Shown: positions 11,151 to 24,400, counted from the stretch's first letter. The stretch is 64,000 nt of DNA from Erythroxylum novogranatense (GCA_029891385.1 CM057228.1:52477783-52541782), one strand, 5' to 3'. Translations and numbers: made by a program. Notes: generated by a model not told the origin, from the letters alone.

Positions 11151-12620
11151 TTGGGCGCCGAACTCGAACAAGGGTTGGCCGTAACAATCACAAGTTGTTT
11201 GGTAGAGAACCGATCGGTCTTTGCTTGGGTACCGAGTGACATGCCTGGAATCTCTCGAGCGGTAACATCTCATTCCCTGGGTATTCAGAAAAATTGTAGA
11301 CTAGTCAGACATAAGAAGCGATGGCACAGCAAGGAGCGATAGGGGGTGATCGAGAAAGAAATAGAGAAGCTGCTTGACGCTGGGTTCATTCAGGAAGTCA
11401 AGTACCCCGAATGGTTAACCAACGTGGTATTAGTGAAGAAGAAAAACGGAAAGTGGAGAATGTGCATTGATTTCACCGACCTTAATAAAGCATGCCCAAA
11501 GGACAGTTTCCCCCTGCCCAAGATTGATAAGCTGGTAGACTCCACGTCAGGGCATGAGCTCCTCAGCTTCTTGGATGCCTTCTCTGGTTATCATCAAATA
11601 AAAATAAGCCTCGAAGAAGAAGAAAAAATGGCTTTTATAACTGACCAGGGCACGTAATGCTACCAGGTGATGCCGTTCGGTTTGAAAAATACAGGGGCTA
11701 CTTATCAGCGGCTCGTTATGGAAGTTTTTAAGAGACAAATCGACAAAACAGTCGAGACTTATGTGAACGATATGGTGGTCAAAAGCAAGACAGCTGCTGA
11801 ACATGTGGAAAACCTTAAAGAAGTCTTCCTGACCCTCAATAAATTCCAAATGAAGTTGAATCCCGAAAAGTACGTTTTTGGTGTAGCATCTGGAAAGTTC
11901 TTAGGATTTATGATTACTCAATGAGGGATCGAAGCTAATCCATAAAAGATCGAAGTTATCGTCCAAATGCCCTGACCGTGATGCTTGAAAGATGTGCAGA
12001 TATTGAGGCAGATAGTTTCTTTAAGCAGATTTGTCTCTAGGATGGGGGATAAGTGCCTCCCTTTCTTCAAAAATTTGAGGAAGGAAGATGTAACCCAGTT
12101 CCAATGGCTGGATGAGTGCGAGAAAGCATTCCAACACTTGAAACAATATCTGACTAGTCCACTCATCTTGTAAAGCTCTGTTGAGGGAGAGAATCTGATT
12201 CTTTATTTGGCAGTCACAGAGGGGGCGATCAACGCAGTTCTTGTTCGATCGGATGGTAGTGAACAATTCCTGATCTATTATATCAGTAAAGTGCTGAACG
12301 GATCAGAAACGCGATATGCACCCATTGAAAAGTTGGCTCTTTCCCTAATAACTGCGGCACGAAAACTAAGGCCCTACTTCCAGAGTCATACAATCGAGGT
12401 ATGGACCGACCAACCCCTCAGGCAGTGCCTCCAAAAGCCCGAAACCTTTGGACAGTTAATAAAATGGGCAGTAGAGTTGGGGGAGTTCGATATACACTAT
12501 AAACCACGGAAGACGATCAAGGCCCAAGTGTTGGCAGACTTCGTTGCAGAAATGAGTCAAACTGACTCGCAGGGTGAGCAATACTCACTGGAGCCTATTG
12601 TTGTGGGTAGTCCAATTTGA
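11151..12620 (+). pseudogene. reverse transcriptase and RNase H of element A
   Basis: One frame, broken by several stops (after 11342, 11657, 11924 and 12173), holds the RT fingers and palm (KKKNGKWRMCIDFTDLNKAC, MPFGLKNTGATYQRLVMEVF), the thumb, and RNase H at about 12207-12620 (KVLNGSETRYAPIEKLALSL, then TDQPLRQCL). The catalytic box, normally Y-V-D-D, reads Y-V-N-D: the first aspartate codon is AAC at 11766-11768. Besides the stops, this change alone would be expected to abolish polymerase activity. Confidence 0.88.
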
Positions 12621-12625
12621 GGATC

Positions 12626-12880
12626 GCGGAGCGAAGTGGTATTGATCAACCCACATCGGGAAGAAAAGGTGGAGTATGCTCTCCGGTTACAATTTAGAGC
12701 ATCCAATAACGAGACAGAATACGAAGCTCTAATAGCCGGCCTCCAGTTGGCAAGAGAGAGGGGGTAAAGCATCTGAAGGTGTACAACGATAGCCAAATAG
12801 TGGTTGGTCAAGTTACTGGGAAGTATGAGGCCAAGGGGAACAACATGATCAAGTATCTGGAATTGGTAAAATAGGAGTTA
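12626..12880 (+). pseudogene. second RNase H (aRNH) of element A
   Basis: After the first RNase H, translation in shifted frames gives EKVEYALRLQFRASNNETEY, then EALIAGLQLARERG, then VYNDSQIVVGQVTGKYEAKG. This is the archaeal-type RNase H that Tat-lineage elements carry between RNase H and integrase. It contains stops and at least one frameshift. Its presence is the main reason for the Tat assignment. Confidence 0.75.
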
Positions 12881-13232
12881 AGTAATTTAGAGCAATGCTC
12901 GGTCAGCAGAATAGAACGAATGCAAAATGCTCAGGCAGACGGATTTTTCAACATGGCTTCCGATCAAAATGCTAGGAACAACATCTTGGTCGAGTGGCTC
13001 GACCAACCTAGAATCCAGAAGGCTGCTGAAGTCCTTCAAGCAGACGATGAATGGTCAAATTGGATGAAGCCGATCAGGCAGTACCTTTTTAAGAGAACAC
13101 AGTCGGCGGAAGCTTTGGAGGCTAAGAAACTAAGGGTAAAGGCGGCCAAATATGTGATTGTCATTGACATTCTGTATAAGCGTTCTTATGACTGGCCACT
13201 ACTACGTTGTTTGAATGAAGAAGAGGCATAAT

Positions 13233-14287
13233 GAGCAATGGTTGAAGTTCATGAAGGAATGTGCATAAATCATTTAGGAGGCAGAATGTTGGCTCACAGA
13301 TTGATCAGATAGGGGTATTATTAGTTGACGATGAAGAAGGATTGTCAAGAGAAAGTTAACCGATGCGAGGCCTGCTAAAAGAATAGCAATTTGTCTCACC
13401 AATCCACCAAGCAGCTGAAAATTGTGAGCCATCCCATTCTCTTTGCTCAATGGGGAATGGACATATTAGGTCCTTTTCCTTTTGGTCCGAAGAAGAAGAA
13501 GTTTTTGATAGTGGCAGTCGAATACTTCACTAAATGGGTAGAAGCGGAAGTGGTCGCAACCATCACTGAGCAAAAAATTGAAAACTTCGTACGCAAAAAT
13601 ATACTGAGTCGTTTTGGGATGCCTATGGTTTTGGTTACAGAAAATGGTCGACAGTTTGATAACGACAAGTTCAAAGATTTTTATGAACGACTGAAGATAA
13701 GGCTCCAATTAACTTCAGTAGCTCATCCTCAAAGCAATGGTCTTGCGGAGAATACTAACAAAAAAATAATGAGTGTCCTCAAGAAGCACTTAGATGGACG
13801 TAAGACCTGGGTGGACGAAGTAGATGAAGTGTTGTGGGCGTACAAAATAACCCCAAACGGGGCCACTAGTGAGACATCGTTCAAAAGGACCTTCGGGGCA
13901 GAGGCCTTAGTCCCAATGAAAGTAGTACTGCATAACCAACGAATTTCAAGTTATGAAGAAGAAAGGAATGATGAAGCCCGCAAGGCAGAACTGGTACTTT
14001 TCAGTGAAGACAGAGATAGGGCAACCGCTCGTTCAGAATTCATCAGACAAAAAACAACCAAGTTTTACAATAAAAGGGTAAGGCCGAGCGACATAAAGGT
14101 CGGTGGATACGTTCTGCGAAAGACCGAGATGGTTGGAAAACATCCTGGAAAGTTCGGTCAGACATGGGAAAGACCCTATCAAGTGGTCAAACAAGCCGGA
14201 CACGGCTCTTACATCCTGCGCGATACAAATGGCAAGATTCTACCGAGGCCCTGGAATTCTCAAAACCTGAGGACGTTCTACCAATAG
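13233..14287 (+). pseudogene. integrase of element A
   Basis: A broken H-H-C-C zinc-binding region (13240-13385, ending NRCEAC) precedes an open catalytic and C-terminal frame (13391-14287). The DDE triad is readable: Asp in WGMDILGPFP (codon 13460-13462), the second position in VTENGRQFD where Asp is replaced by Glu (codon 13640-13642), and Glu in NGLAENTNK (13748-13750). The second and third positions are 36 codons apart, as expected. The end LPRPWNSQNLRTFYQ is the usual chromodomain-free Tat terminus. Confidence 0.85.
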
Positions 14288-14499
14288 ATAAGCTTTATTT
14301 TGGTTCACTTATTTCTTTGTTTATTTATTATTGTTTATGTTCTTGTACACGCAACTTATGGGTATCTTTTTCCTGGCCCTGCCAGTCATGTTTTTTAATG
14401 GCCCACGCCCTTATCATCATCAATAAAGGGGTTTCAAATTTCTTGGCAAGAAAACTCTCACTAAATTGGGCAAGAGGAGAAAATTCTACCAACTGATCG
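14288..14499 (+). other. post-pol spacer of element A
   Basis: This non-coding link joins the integrase stop to the tandem array. It contains AATAAAGGGG near 14421. No domain seen. Confidence 0.4.
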
Positions 14500-15180
14500 C
14501 CGTCTACATCGCTCAGCCAGGTTGCCAAGACAGGATCTTGGAACCAGGTGATGCCAAGAGCCAAAATCTTGGATCACTCGGCCTCGACATCGCTCGGCCA
14601 GGTTGCCAAGACAGGATCTTGGAACCAGGCGATGCTAAGAGCCAAAATCTTGGATCACTCAGCCTCGACATCGCTCGACCAGGTTGCCAAGACAGGATCT
14701 TGAAACCAGGCGATGCTAAGAGCCAAAATCTTGGATTGCTCGACCTCGACATCATTCGGCTAGGTTGCCAAGACAGGATCTTGGAACTAGGCGATGCCAA
14801 GAGCCAAAATCTTGGATCGCTCGGCCTCGACATTGCTCGACCAAGTTGCCAAGACCGGATCTTGGAACCAGGCGATGCCAAGAGCCAAAATCTTGGATCG
14901 TTCAGCCTCGACATCGCTTGACCATGGTTACCAAGAGCGGATCTTGGAACCAAGTGATGCCAAGATCCAAAATCTCGGATCGCTCGACCTCGACATCGCT
15001 CGGTCAGGTTGCCAAAATCGGATCTTGGAACTAGGCGATGCCAAGAGTAAAAATCTTGGATCGTTCGGCCTCGACATTGCTCGGCCAGGTTGCCAAGATC
15101 GGATCTTGAAACCAGGCAATGCCAAGAGCCAAAATCTTGGATTGCTCGGCCTCAGCATTGTTCGGCCAGGTTCTCTGGCC
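14500..15180. repeat. 81-bp tandem array (about 8 units) in element A
   Basis: The phrase GTTGCCAAGA recurs at 14521, 14602, 14683, 14764, 14845, 14927, 15008 and 15089, and a last GTT at 15170. The period is exactly 81 bp, with one 1-bp slip near 14926. Each unit contains two short inverted repeats: CCAAGA(N5)TCTTGG and CCAAGA(N7)TCTTGG. Because 81 is a multiple of three, both strands stay open over hundreds of bases, but the product would be a plain 27-residue repeat with no known domain. The array separates pol from the convergent antisense gene. Confidence 0.9.
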
Positions 15181-15317
15181 TCGATCGACCATGACTCTCT
15201 CAAACCTCATAATCGATTGACGCGTATTGGGTGCACTCATTCGCTACCTACTATTCGAAAAGATAACCCTATCTTAACACACCAAATAAAGAAGGTAACA
15301 AAGGATAAAAATAAGTT

Positions 15318-15323
15318 TTTATT
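15318..15323 (-). terminator. poly(A) signal of the antisense gene of element A
   Basis: On the minus strand, AATAAA in ACAATAAAAACTTATTTT lies about 50 bases after the antisense stop codon (15372-15374). It gives the antisense gene a normal 3' end. Confidence 0.5.
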
Positions 15324-16536
15324 GTTGTTTTGGTTACAAGCCCGATCAGATGAGCCTTGAAAAGGGAAAAATCATTTTGACCCCTCGGTTGGGGAGGAAG
15401 TGTCGGCAACCGGATCTGTAGGAGAAGACAACAGAGAGACACCCTCTTCCTCATTTAAACTCAGGTCCAACATCTCATCTGACAAGGCCTCTCTTTCCTT
15501 CTCAGCTATCTCTCTCACCTCCTCAAGGGAAAGGCCGAGCTTGGAGGGAAGCATCGGCTCGGCATAATCCTCGAATGAAGGACCATCCGACCCGTCAGGG
15601 ACGCAAATGCTGTGGTAGTTCCTCAAGATGGAAAGAGCCAAGTCGCAAGCAAGTTCTTTGCACTCCTCGTGTAAGTACCACTCTTTTCATCACTTTATCG
15701 CTTCAATCCTTTGCTCCTTGACAGAGCCTTGTAGCTCCAGTAGCTTCCTCTCAGCCTTCATTTTATCCATCACTGCCTCATGACAGTCATGGAGGACTTT
15801 TAAATGGAGCTCCTCCTCTGTTTTTGCCTTCGAATTGGCATCGAGCACCTCTCTCCTTAGGCCCTCATTACTGAGCTGCAACACTCGGCATTCACTTTCC
15901 AGCTCACCCCTGGAAGCAACCGCTCTACTCCCGTAACACCCCACTCCCACGTGACCCGAACCCGATATCGTTGGTGATATCCGAGTCCATGCCCCGTGAG
16001 GGTGGCGTACTGCATCAGTCGGTAGATCTCAGTAAAAAACCCTTTTTTTTCTCAAACATTCATTCCAACAGAGCCATTTACTTTCTTTCTTTTTTTTTTT
16101 ACACTCATATGCGCGAAAAATAGTAGACAATTTGCATCCACGTGCATAGATAAACATTTTTAGTTAATACAAATAGTCAAAAATAAATTACAATAACCAT
16201 TTCATGTACAAAACAGAACCACATTGGCCCATTACAAATACAAATAATCATTTTGGAATACAATTCTATTGGACACTAATGCAGATGCAAACTGATCCCG
16301 ACCTCTATCCTTCACTTGCCTACAGTAGACATACTCCCATGTCAAACGGGGTATTTTTCAAGATCTGAAAAATAGATGCAAAATTTTGGTGAGTTTTTGC
16401 GAACTCAGTGAGGAACCATCATCGATGGTTCACCCAATTCATGCATCATACAAACATTTGTGAAGAAGAATACGATCCAAGATAAGACTAAGTCAGCGGT
16501 ATCATATCATTATATACAGCAAAAAGGCATTCAGTT

Positions 16537-19327
16537 TGTAGCGCCCCCTCACCGTAGGGTACCCATCGGGAAACCCGAAGGTCGCTCCGATACGCATCCC
16601 ACGATAAAGGTGCACCACCAGAACATTTCCACTAATAATCCACATGGCATCGCAATAAATAAAACCATAACATAACACAATATCATAAACCACTAAATTT
16701 TTAAAATCATAATATCAATCTGATACAGTCATCCAAAAGCAGAATAGACAAGTCTATTAGTCCCCTAAACAAAACCAAAAAGGAAACTGATACAAACATC
16801 TATCCTAAGTCATCCTCAAAATCCAACCCAAATTGACCGACACATGAGTCATCGCTTCTTGCTAGACGCTTGCAGCGGCAGAAAAGACTATCTCCGGAGC
16901 TAGGGGTCTACTCTATCAGTCCTGAAAAATAGGTTGCAATTTTGGGTGAGTTTGCGAACTCAGTGGGAAACCATCATCGATGGTTCACTCAAATCATGCA
17001 TTACGCAAATTGCGTATAGCACGGCACAGTAATATTCAATTAACAGTATTATATAACAATTTACAGTAGTTTATAACAGTGTATAGTATCAGTGACAATA
17101 TTACAGTAGCATAGAACAATTTACAGTATCACATCACAATTTACAGTAAATCATGGAATCACACAGTTCAGTAATCATCACACAATTTGGCAATTCAATC
17201 AGTCATGTATATAATGCATATGAGACTCTTTCCAGTTATTCAGTATTGTGCCCAAGTGCTCAGTCAGTGTTCAGTGGGGGACGCGTCAGTGATTTCTCCC
17301 CTCGGGCTCGAGGCCCGATCAGGACAGTGTTCGAGCTCGAGGCTCTTTTCAGTGATAATAGCAACTTGGGTCACATTCCATTATCTGATCATGCATTTAT
17401 GCATGCAATGCGATGTTGATAATTCGGTATTGGTGATTGATGTATGGCTATAAAGCCCATTATTGTATTTCGATAACATCTGATAATTCAGTCGATCTGA
17501 TAATCCAATCGATCTGATGAAAGTGATCATGCAATTTCACAGTCTAATACTGATGAGGCATACCATCCAATCATGTATATTTCAAGATAATCATACGGTT
17601 TCACATTTGGCAAGTAATTCACGTTGAGCATTTAGGCGATCGAAATTTGAGAAACCAACTAGGTTACTCACTGTAACTTCCGAAGCTCTTGCTGGAAGTT
17701 CCAGCAATGTCCGTGGAATGACGATCCAACGGCGCCTCTATAACAGTAAAATACAATCCCATTACTAGCTGCTCAATTAAATAGTTCAGTAATGCATATG
17801 TCTCTATGAAATTATGTACAATGCATATTCACGATTTTCCCAGCGCTAAGACCCAATTTTGAACTCTTATGTCCCATTCTAACTCTTCGCTCAATTGATA
17901 GACAATAATTGATCCAATCCTAAAATTCAGTTCAATTTCCTAAATTCATAATCCCTATAGCAATCTCCTATCCATTGGGTCAAAACCTCTATTGAAATTC
18001 CCAATTAAAACTCCAATTGTCTCAATTCAATGTTTAGGTCACACTATGAACCATAATCGACCTTAAATCTCGATAAATCAATGCCAATTAATTTAAATTC
18101 TAACTCTCATAATTATCCTCAATTGTAGACCTCTTTCTCTAGTTCGTAACGAATCAGGAATCACCTCAATCGGAGGTCTATACCATAAATTATGCCCAAT
18201 ATACTAACAATCATCCCTTCAAAATTGCCATCCTCGCCGCGACCAACGTCCGCTCGTCGCGACGTATACGGGTCCTCTTCGCCGCTTGTCGCGACGCAAG
18301 CCAGAAGGTTTGTCGCGACGTATCTCCAGGCGCTCGCCGCGGTGTCCCGCTGCGCTCGTCGCGGCGAGCACTAAATTTATTCGCCGCGGCGAGGCACGCC
18401 AGACGTCGCGACGTGCGACCGCGCCACCTTCTTCTCCGATCGATTTTCCGCCATTAATGCTATTTAAAACCTCCATTAACACTCTAACCACTCAATCTAA
18501 CCCAATAAATGCCATAAATGCTTGAAACAACTACTAATAACAACATTAAAGCCATTAAAACTTACCAATCAAAGATCAATCCACAAATCTCTCAAAATCA
18601 CCGTAACCCTAAATCTTTCTCAAATCAATGATAACTCACTCAAATCCTTCTCAACCTTCATCAATCACAAGAATCAAGTTAGCCTTACACAATAAGAGGG
18701 AAACCACATGAAAGATCGAAGAATCCTTACCTATGGTGGAAATCGAAATCACCGTAGAGAAGGGAGAAGAAGAAATGAGTTTTGCCTTAGGGTAAATCCT
18801 CAATTCTCAAAACCTAGGCTATTTATAGACTTAAGTCTACAAATCAGTCCAAATTTTAGTCTCCAAATTTCAATGGCTCAACATTTTAATTTCCTATCAG
18901 TATAACTCTAATTTTTCCTTTGCCCTTAGACAATTCTTTCAGTACCATGCAGTCAATCGGTCTGTCACTCCAAAATTTTCGGTCCGGGCATTTTCTCCCG
19001 AATTTCCCGAAAATTTTCTATAAGTCACTATCAATTACCAATCGTTCTTAGGCTATTCTAAATTAGTCATTCGAGTCCATTTACTCCTAATTTCTCAATT
19101 AGTCATAATCCAATCACTCTAGTCAGTTCACAATCCAATCAGTTCATACTTACAATTAAAACGCCGAAAAATCATGAATGCATGTACCATGAATAAATGC
19201 ATATGCAATAAACCTGTTCCTCTATAATTAGAGGCCAGTAACATGCTCAATCAGTGAATGCAATGAAACCTATCAGTCTAACCCAATATTACCATAATGC
19301 CCTTGCTAATGATAGCAGGATGTTACG
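16537..19327 (-). mobile_element. Solo LTR E3 (about 2.8 kb) inside E2
   Basis: The left end TGTAGCGCCCCCTCACCGTA matches the LTR that starts at 62989. The right end GGATGTTACG resembles the E2 end with the last A changed. Sequence on either side of it matches one E2-type LTR. The flanks (CAGTT left, ATTAT or CGATT right) do not give a clean duplication, so the right border is good to a few bases only. The sense strand is minus. It includes the palindrome at 16969-16985, the module at 18151-18197 and a long GTCGCGACG-word cassette. The open frames at 17153-17453 and 18192-18525 carry no domain. Confidence 0.7.
18251..18415 (-). repeat. Palindromic-word cassette of E3 (GTCGCGACG / CGCCGCGGCG type)
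   Basis: GTCGCGACG occurs at 18256, 18288, 18312 and 18405. The related words CGTCGCGGCGAG (about 18356) and CGCCGCGGCGAGG (18382) lie among them. The stretch is very GC- and CpG-rich against AT-rich surroundings and sits beside the conserved LTR module. Confidence 0.75.
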
Positions 19328-20373
19328 ATTATTGATCCGATATGTATGCAATGCACGTGTGACACTTTCGATTTATTACCATGTTGTGACCGGCGCTTAA
19401 TCGAGAAGCGATGTTGATGGGCGACTTGGCGTCTAGGAGTAAGTCTCCCTTGAGCTCGAGGCTCTTTTTGATGTCGATGTCGATATTAGTATCGATGTCG
19501 ATAGCAACTGGTCACTGACTATTGTTATTATCAGTTTATGCATTGATGTATGCAATGCATATGCCTAATTTAACTATCAGTATAAAACGATGCGCTTGAT
19601 AAAAGGCGTCGAAATGCGATGCAGATGTAGCAAGAGATCCTGATATATCATAGTGGATCACGGTACATCACAGTGATCACAATCTAGTTAAGCAGTAACG
19701 GTACAATCAAATTATGTATCATAGTGTCACACAGTGGAAGCCAGTCAGTTCACAGAATCACAAACAGATATACTTCTATGGCAGATCTTCCAATTCATCG
19801 GACCCTCTGTCCGGAATTCAGAAGCAGTAAACGATCACAATTCTGATCCCACCATTATTCTCCACAGAGTTATAAGTGCAGAATTATAAACACTTACTAA
19901 TCGAGGAACCATCTAGGTTACTCACCTGTACTTCCGAGCCAAAATCTGGAAGTCTCAGTGACGTCGGTGGACCGACGCTCCAAGTGTGACTCTATAACAG
20001 TGACAATATATAAACATTATCAATTGTTCAATCAGAACTATTTCAGAATGCACATGTAACACTTAGAAGGTGCACTATGCATGTTCATGATATTCCCGGC
20101 CTTAATCCAATATTTTCCATCATATAATCTATCTAAAAAAATTAGAAATCTAATGGCGCTGACGGCGCTCAATTTGGACCTCTTTAGGTCTCCAATTAAA
20201 TAAAACAGTGATGAAATACCCATTTCCCGGCCACCCGTCAATTTCCTGTCCAAAAATTCCCAATTTCCCATGAAATGAAATTCAATGTCTCACGAATCCG
20301 ATGCCTCAAGAATCAGGTCAATCGGATGTCGGACGGAAAAGTTATGAGCAAAAGAAGGAAAATATATGATCCT

Positions 20374-20455
20374 AGTCGACTTATCTGAGGATGCAAGTCA
20401 ACTTATACCACTGTGTATGTACTAGTCGACTTATATGGGGTGCAAGTCGACTTAT
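20374..20455 (-). repeat. Palindromic-word cassette of E2 (AGTCGACTTAT type)
   Basis: AGTCGACTTAT occurs at 20374, 20424 and 20445, with a one-base variant AGTCAACTTAT at 20396. Two copies lie inside the longer palindrome AAGTCGACTT or its variant. The cassette follows the conserved module (ending 20354) by about 20 bases. Confidence 0.75.
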
Positions 20456-20509
20456 GCTATACAATAGCAGATCTGAAACAACGTCCTCCGACATCCCAAC
20501 TTACACATG

Positions 20510-21440
20510 GCATAACACCCTACTCCGGACTCCAAATTGGACAAACTTGGTGTCTATTTTATAGAGAAAAGAGAGCTCTACAAGTTTCATGAAGGACACA
20601 AAAGCCAATTTCACCTCTAAGGTGTCAAAAATGCAATCAAAGTTACTGCCCTCACAATGCCTCTCAAATCAGTGCAACATTTGTCAAAACAGTGCAACAG
20701 TTTATAAAATCCGTAACTTTCCAGTTCCTTAGTCAAAAATTACACAATAAATATTCTCAGGAATATCCCAATGTTATCAACAACTTTCATGAACAACCCA
20801 AAAATCAAATTCAATTGTTAACTAGGTCAAATAATTCAATCAATGATGCTGCCCCAGAAATCACCCAATCTGGACAGTAATGTTCTATCAAGCATAACTC
20901 CCTGTACACAAGTCAAAAAAATCACTACCTTATATCATTGGAAAGATAAAACCACATACTTCAAGTTTCATGAAGAGCTTAAGAGCCAATTCCATCTATA
21001 ACCAATTCAAAACTGTTATGCAAGTTTCTGCCATGATCAGCAGTTAACACCTTTATGCAGGTTCAGGTTTTGAAAACTCATAACTCCCAAATATGATCTC
21101 CAAAAATTACATGCTATATACCATTTTCAAGATAAATGTTTCCTCTACAACTCTTCAGAAGATCACTCAAGCTAATTCAATTCACAGAAATTGCTAAAAT
21201 TGCTTCCAATCATAATGCTCACAAAACCGACACTTAGGTTAGATTTCACCAAAGTGCACAAAATCAGTCAATAGTTAACAGTTCATAACTCCCAATGTAC
21301 ATATCGAAAAATTACAAAATCAGTGGAAATGGAAAGCTAACAATATAGGCTTCAACTTTCATGAAGACTATTTTCCCTAACTCCTTCTCAATTAATTTAG
21401 AAAAATCATCAAAACTCTAGGTTATGTGGTTCGGTTACTG
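20510..21440 (-). repeat. Five-unit diverged array (about 180-200 bp period) in E2
   Basis: A core like CAACTTTCATGAAGA recurs at 20586, 20786, 20967, 21154 (degenerate) and 21358, giving spacings of 200, 181, 187 and 204. Each core is preceded by CATAACTCCC-like and AAAATTACA-like segments. The same layout is present in E4. Confidence 0.7.
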
Positions 21441-24400
21441 TTCATTCCAGCCATCAGCAGTAACTTTCCATGCTAAAATTCACCCTCTTAAGACTAAAAT
21501 TAGACAACACCTATTTCACACAAAAATGTAGCCAACAAGCCAAAGTTTCATTTGGAACAAGCCTCACCTCATTTACGTAACCACACAATTAGTTATGCTC
21601 AAATTAGTGTACTAGGTCAAAATCAATTTTCCAGCTTTCATCTTCAACTTAAATCCTATCACTTCTAATACCAATTCCACATGCATAAGCATCCTAATCA
21701 CACAAGAATTGAGCCAATAGATCATCATAAATCATGATTAATGACCAATACATACCAATCAATGCATCTAACAACCAATTTATTCATTAAATGCATAAAT
21801 GAAAGCTTAAAACAAAAACTTACCAAATCAAGCTTTTCCCTCTTCAATACTACACCAACTTCTCCTCTTTCTCTACTTTCTAATCCTCACTTTCCACCCA
21901 AAACATCATCATCCACTCAAGGCTTAAGCTTGGTCTTGGGTGTGCATAAAGAAGAAGCAAATAAGTAGCAAGAAGAAGCTATTAAGGTTTGGAGGAAGGA
22001 TTGCTTTGATGAGAAAAATCAATGGAGAGGCAAAGTGGAGAAGAGTTTCAAATGGGATGAAGAAATAAGCAAGACCTTAACCTTTTTCATTCATTTATAA
22101 AAGAAGTTGCCGTAAATAGAGGATAGGAACAAATGGTGGAGGCATTAAATGAAGTGAAATGGTGGCAAAAGAGGATTGGTCCAACAATGAGAAGAAAAAT
22201 CAAACCATCATTCCAATGTTTTAAAAAAATACAACAATTACCAACAATTCAAGCCAATTTCGGTTCCAACAATTTTAAGGGTCTACTTTTGGGTCCCACC
22301 AAAATAATTAATAGTTTAGTACCAAAATAACAGTAGAAAATCAACCGGTTCGCCACTTGGCAATTTTTTTCCGGTCCAGGAATTTTCTCCGAAAAATTTC
22401 AGAAAAATTCCTAAAAATTTCTTAAAATATAAAAAACTCAATGGCGCACTCAGAATAATTTTTCAAACCCAATAACCACATTAATCACAATAAAATTGTA
22501 GTAGGCACATCTACCGGGAATGTCATGTATGCATGTACCGAAATTTGCATGTGCACACTTTCACTGTTTACTAATACTAGTATGCATGACAATGCCAAAG
22601 TAGTCGTAAGTCATTCCGATCCATCTCATCCTATGTGAAATTTACTATTTTACCCTTCCAGTAGGGGGTGGGATGTTACAACTCCTCTCCTCCTCCCCCA
22701 AAATGATTTGAGCTCTCAAAACGCTCTTCTCTTCCTCCAAAACACTCTTCTCCTCCTCCAGTGAAGAGAGTTGAGCTTGTAAAACGTCCTTCTCCTCCTT
22801 CGCCTCCGAAAGTTCAGCTCTTAAAGCATTAACTTGCTGAAGAAGATCGTGAACCTCCCGGTCCATCGTTCGGTTGACTTCATTGAGCTGATCGATATGT
22901 TGATGCATTCTGATGACGCCGGATCCACAACACGATCGCGGACGAGACTAACCATCAGCTCCTTGTTGTTCAGCGTATCCAAAAACTTCTCGTCCGCAGG
23001 AGGAACAACCTTCTGGGCAATATGCAGAGCAACATTGATGTCCCTACTTTCCACCACCGGAGGCTCGCTCTTTCCTCTTGCCTTTATCTAATTGGAGAAC
23101 TCCCTCTTCCCCCTCTCTTCTATCCAGTTGGCAGGACGATCGATCAACACTCCGAGCGGTCTTTTTTCTTTTGAGTGGTGGCTCCATCTCTTCCTCCGTA
23201 TCCGCTCGGTCCTTACTCATTGGTTGGATCGACAACAACGCAGACTCGTCAGGTCGGTCCTCAGTGGACGGAAGGGCCAACAATGCTGTAGACTGGTCCA
23301 GCATCGTGTTGAGCAATGTCTTTGCTGACCTCTACCTCCTTTCTTTACTTCTTCACCTTCAAAGATGATCTAGGCCCTTTGGGTTGGCTTTTGGATTTGG
23401 GAAGACTGGAGGACTCGATGAAATCCTGGAGCTTTACCATGGCTGCACAATTATAGAGGCAGATCAGAAATCGAAACTAGTACTTGTGAATACAACAAAT
23501 AATTAAACTACGAGAAGTTAACTAGGAGGGGCAGTTTCCTCTTCTAGCCCGTTAATTCGAGGAGGGGGATCAATTAAAAAGACATCGGCTGATGTCCCTC
23601 CACGATACCCCAAAATGAGACTGTCGAAAGAATACCGACCGAGCGCCTTAATCCTATCGATCACTTTCCATTCCTCCCTAGTAAGGGACAGATTGGAGAC
23701 GTCGTTCCATCGCTCGGACAAGGGATATCTCCATGGCCTGGAATCGTGGGTAGATCCTGGGGGCCTCATAAAGAAATACTTTGTCCTCCAGGCCTTGATT
23801 GCCGAATCTGTCCTAGCCGGACGGTATATCGCTTCTCTATACTAGAAGTGAGGAATTCTGACTCCGACACTTGAGCTCTGGTTCATCCTCAAAAAGTAGC
23901 GCAGAATGTCGACCGATGGGAGACATCCAAAGTGATGGCACAACAGAACCAGATCTTTAATAAACCTCCAACCGTTCGGTGGAATCTTGCTCGGCCTTAG
24001 CTGGTAGGTGCAGCATACCTCATCGATAATAGGGGCGTACGGAAACCGCATACCGTCGACCGAGAAAAAGCTGTCTGAAACAGCGAAGTAGTCGCCCATA
24101 CTGCAACAAATCCGTTTGTTCTTACTAGCCAACCTAGGTCCCCAAGATGAAGGGATATTATTTTTGATAATCGACCGGTTCAATTCCCTTTCGGTCATCG
24201 TTGATGGGTCAGTCGGTGGCTTTTCAACAACTTTCCCGTCCTTTCGGGCACTCGCCCCGATTTTCTCATTTCCCCTGCCTCCGATGCTTCATTCCCGTCG
24301 GCCTCCGGTACCTCTACCATTTCCTCCGCTATCTCCAGTGGCCCAATAATTTGTAAAGCCCTCTCAGTGACCAGTTCCCGATGAAGCTCCCTCAGAGTCG

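Larger units (their letters stand above)
15932..22680 (-). mobile_element. Solo LTR E2 (about 4.0 kb net), interrupted by solo LTR E3
   Basis: The insertion begins CGTAACACCCC (first base changed from T) and ends GGGATGTTACA. It is flanked by ACTCC at 15927-15931 and 22681-22685. It interrupts the coiled-coil frame of the antisense gene: element B shows the same junction uninterrupted near 55325. Its sense strand is minus. Without E3 (16537-19327) it is about 3.96 kb. It has no coding domains, PBS or second LTR. Contents: a palindrome at 16414-16430, the conserved module at 20305-20354, the GTCGAC-word cassette at 20374-20455, and a five-unit diverged array at about 20510-21440. Confidence 0.8.

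Noticed and set aside
14466..14953. Open frames of about 150 codons on both strands
   Set aside because: They are translations of the 81-bp array, whose period is a multiple of three; no domain and no start or context support.
17153..18525. Several overlapping short plus-strand frames
   Set aside because: They lie within solo LTR E3, partly in its GC-rich word cassette, and lack any protein motif.
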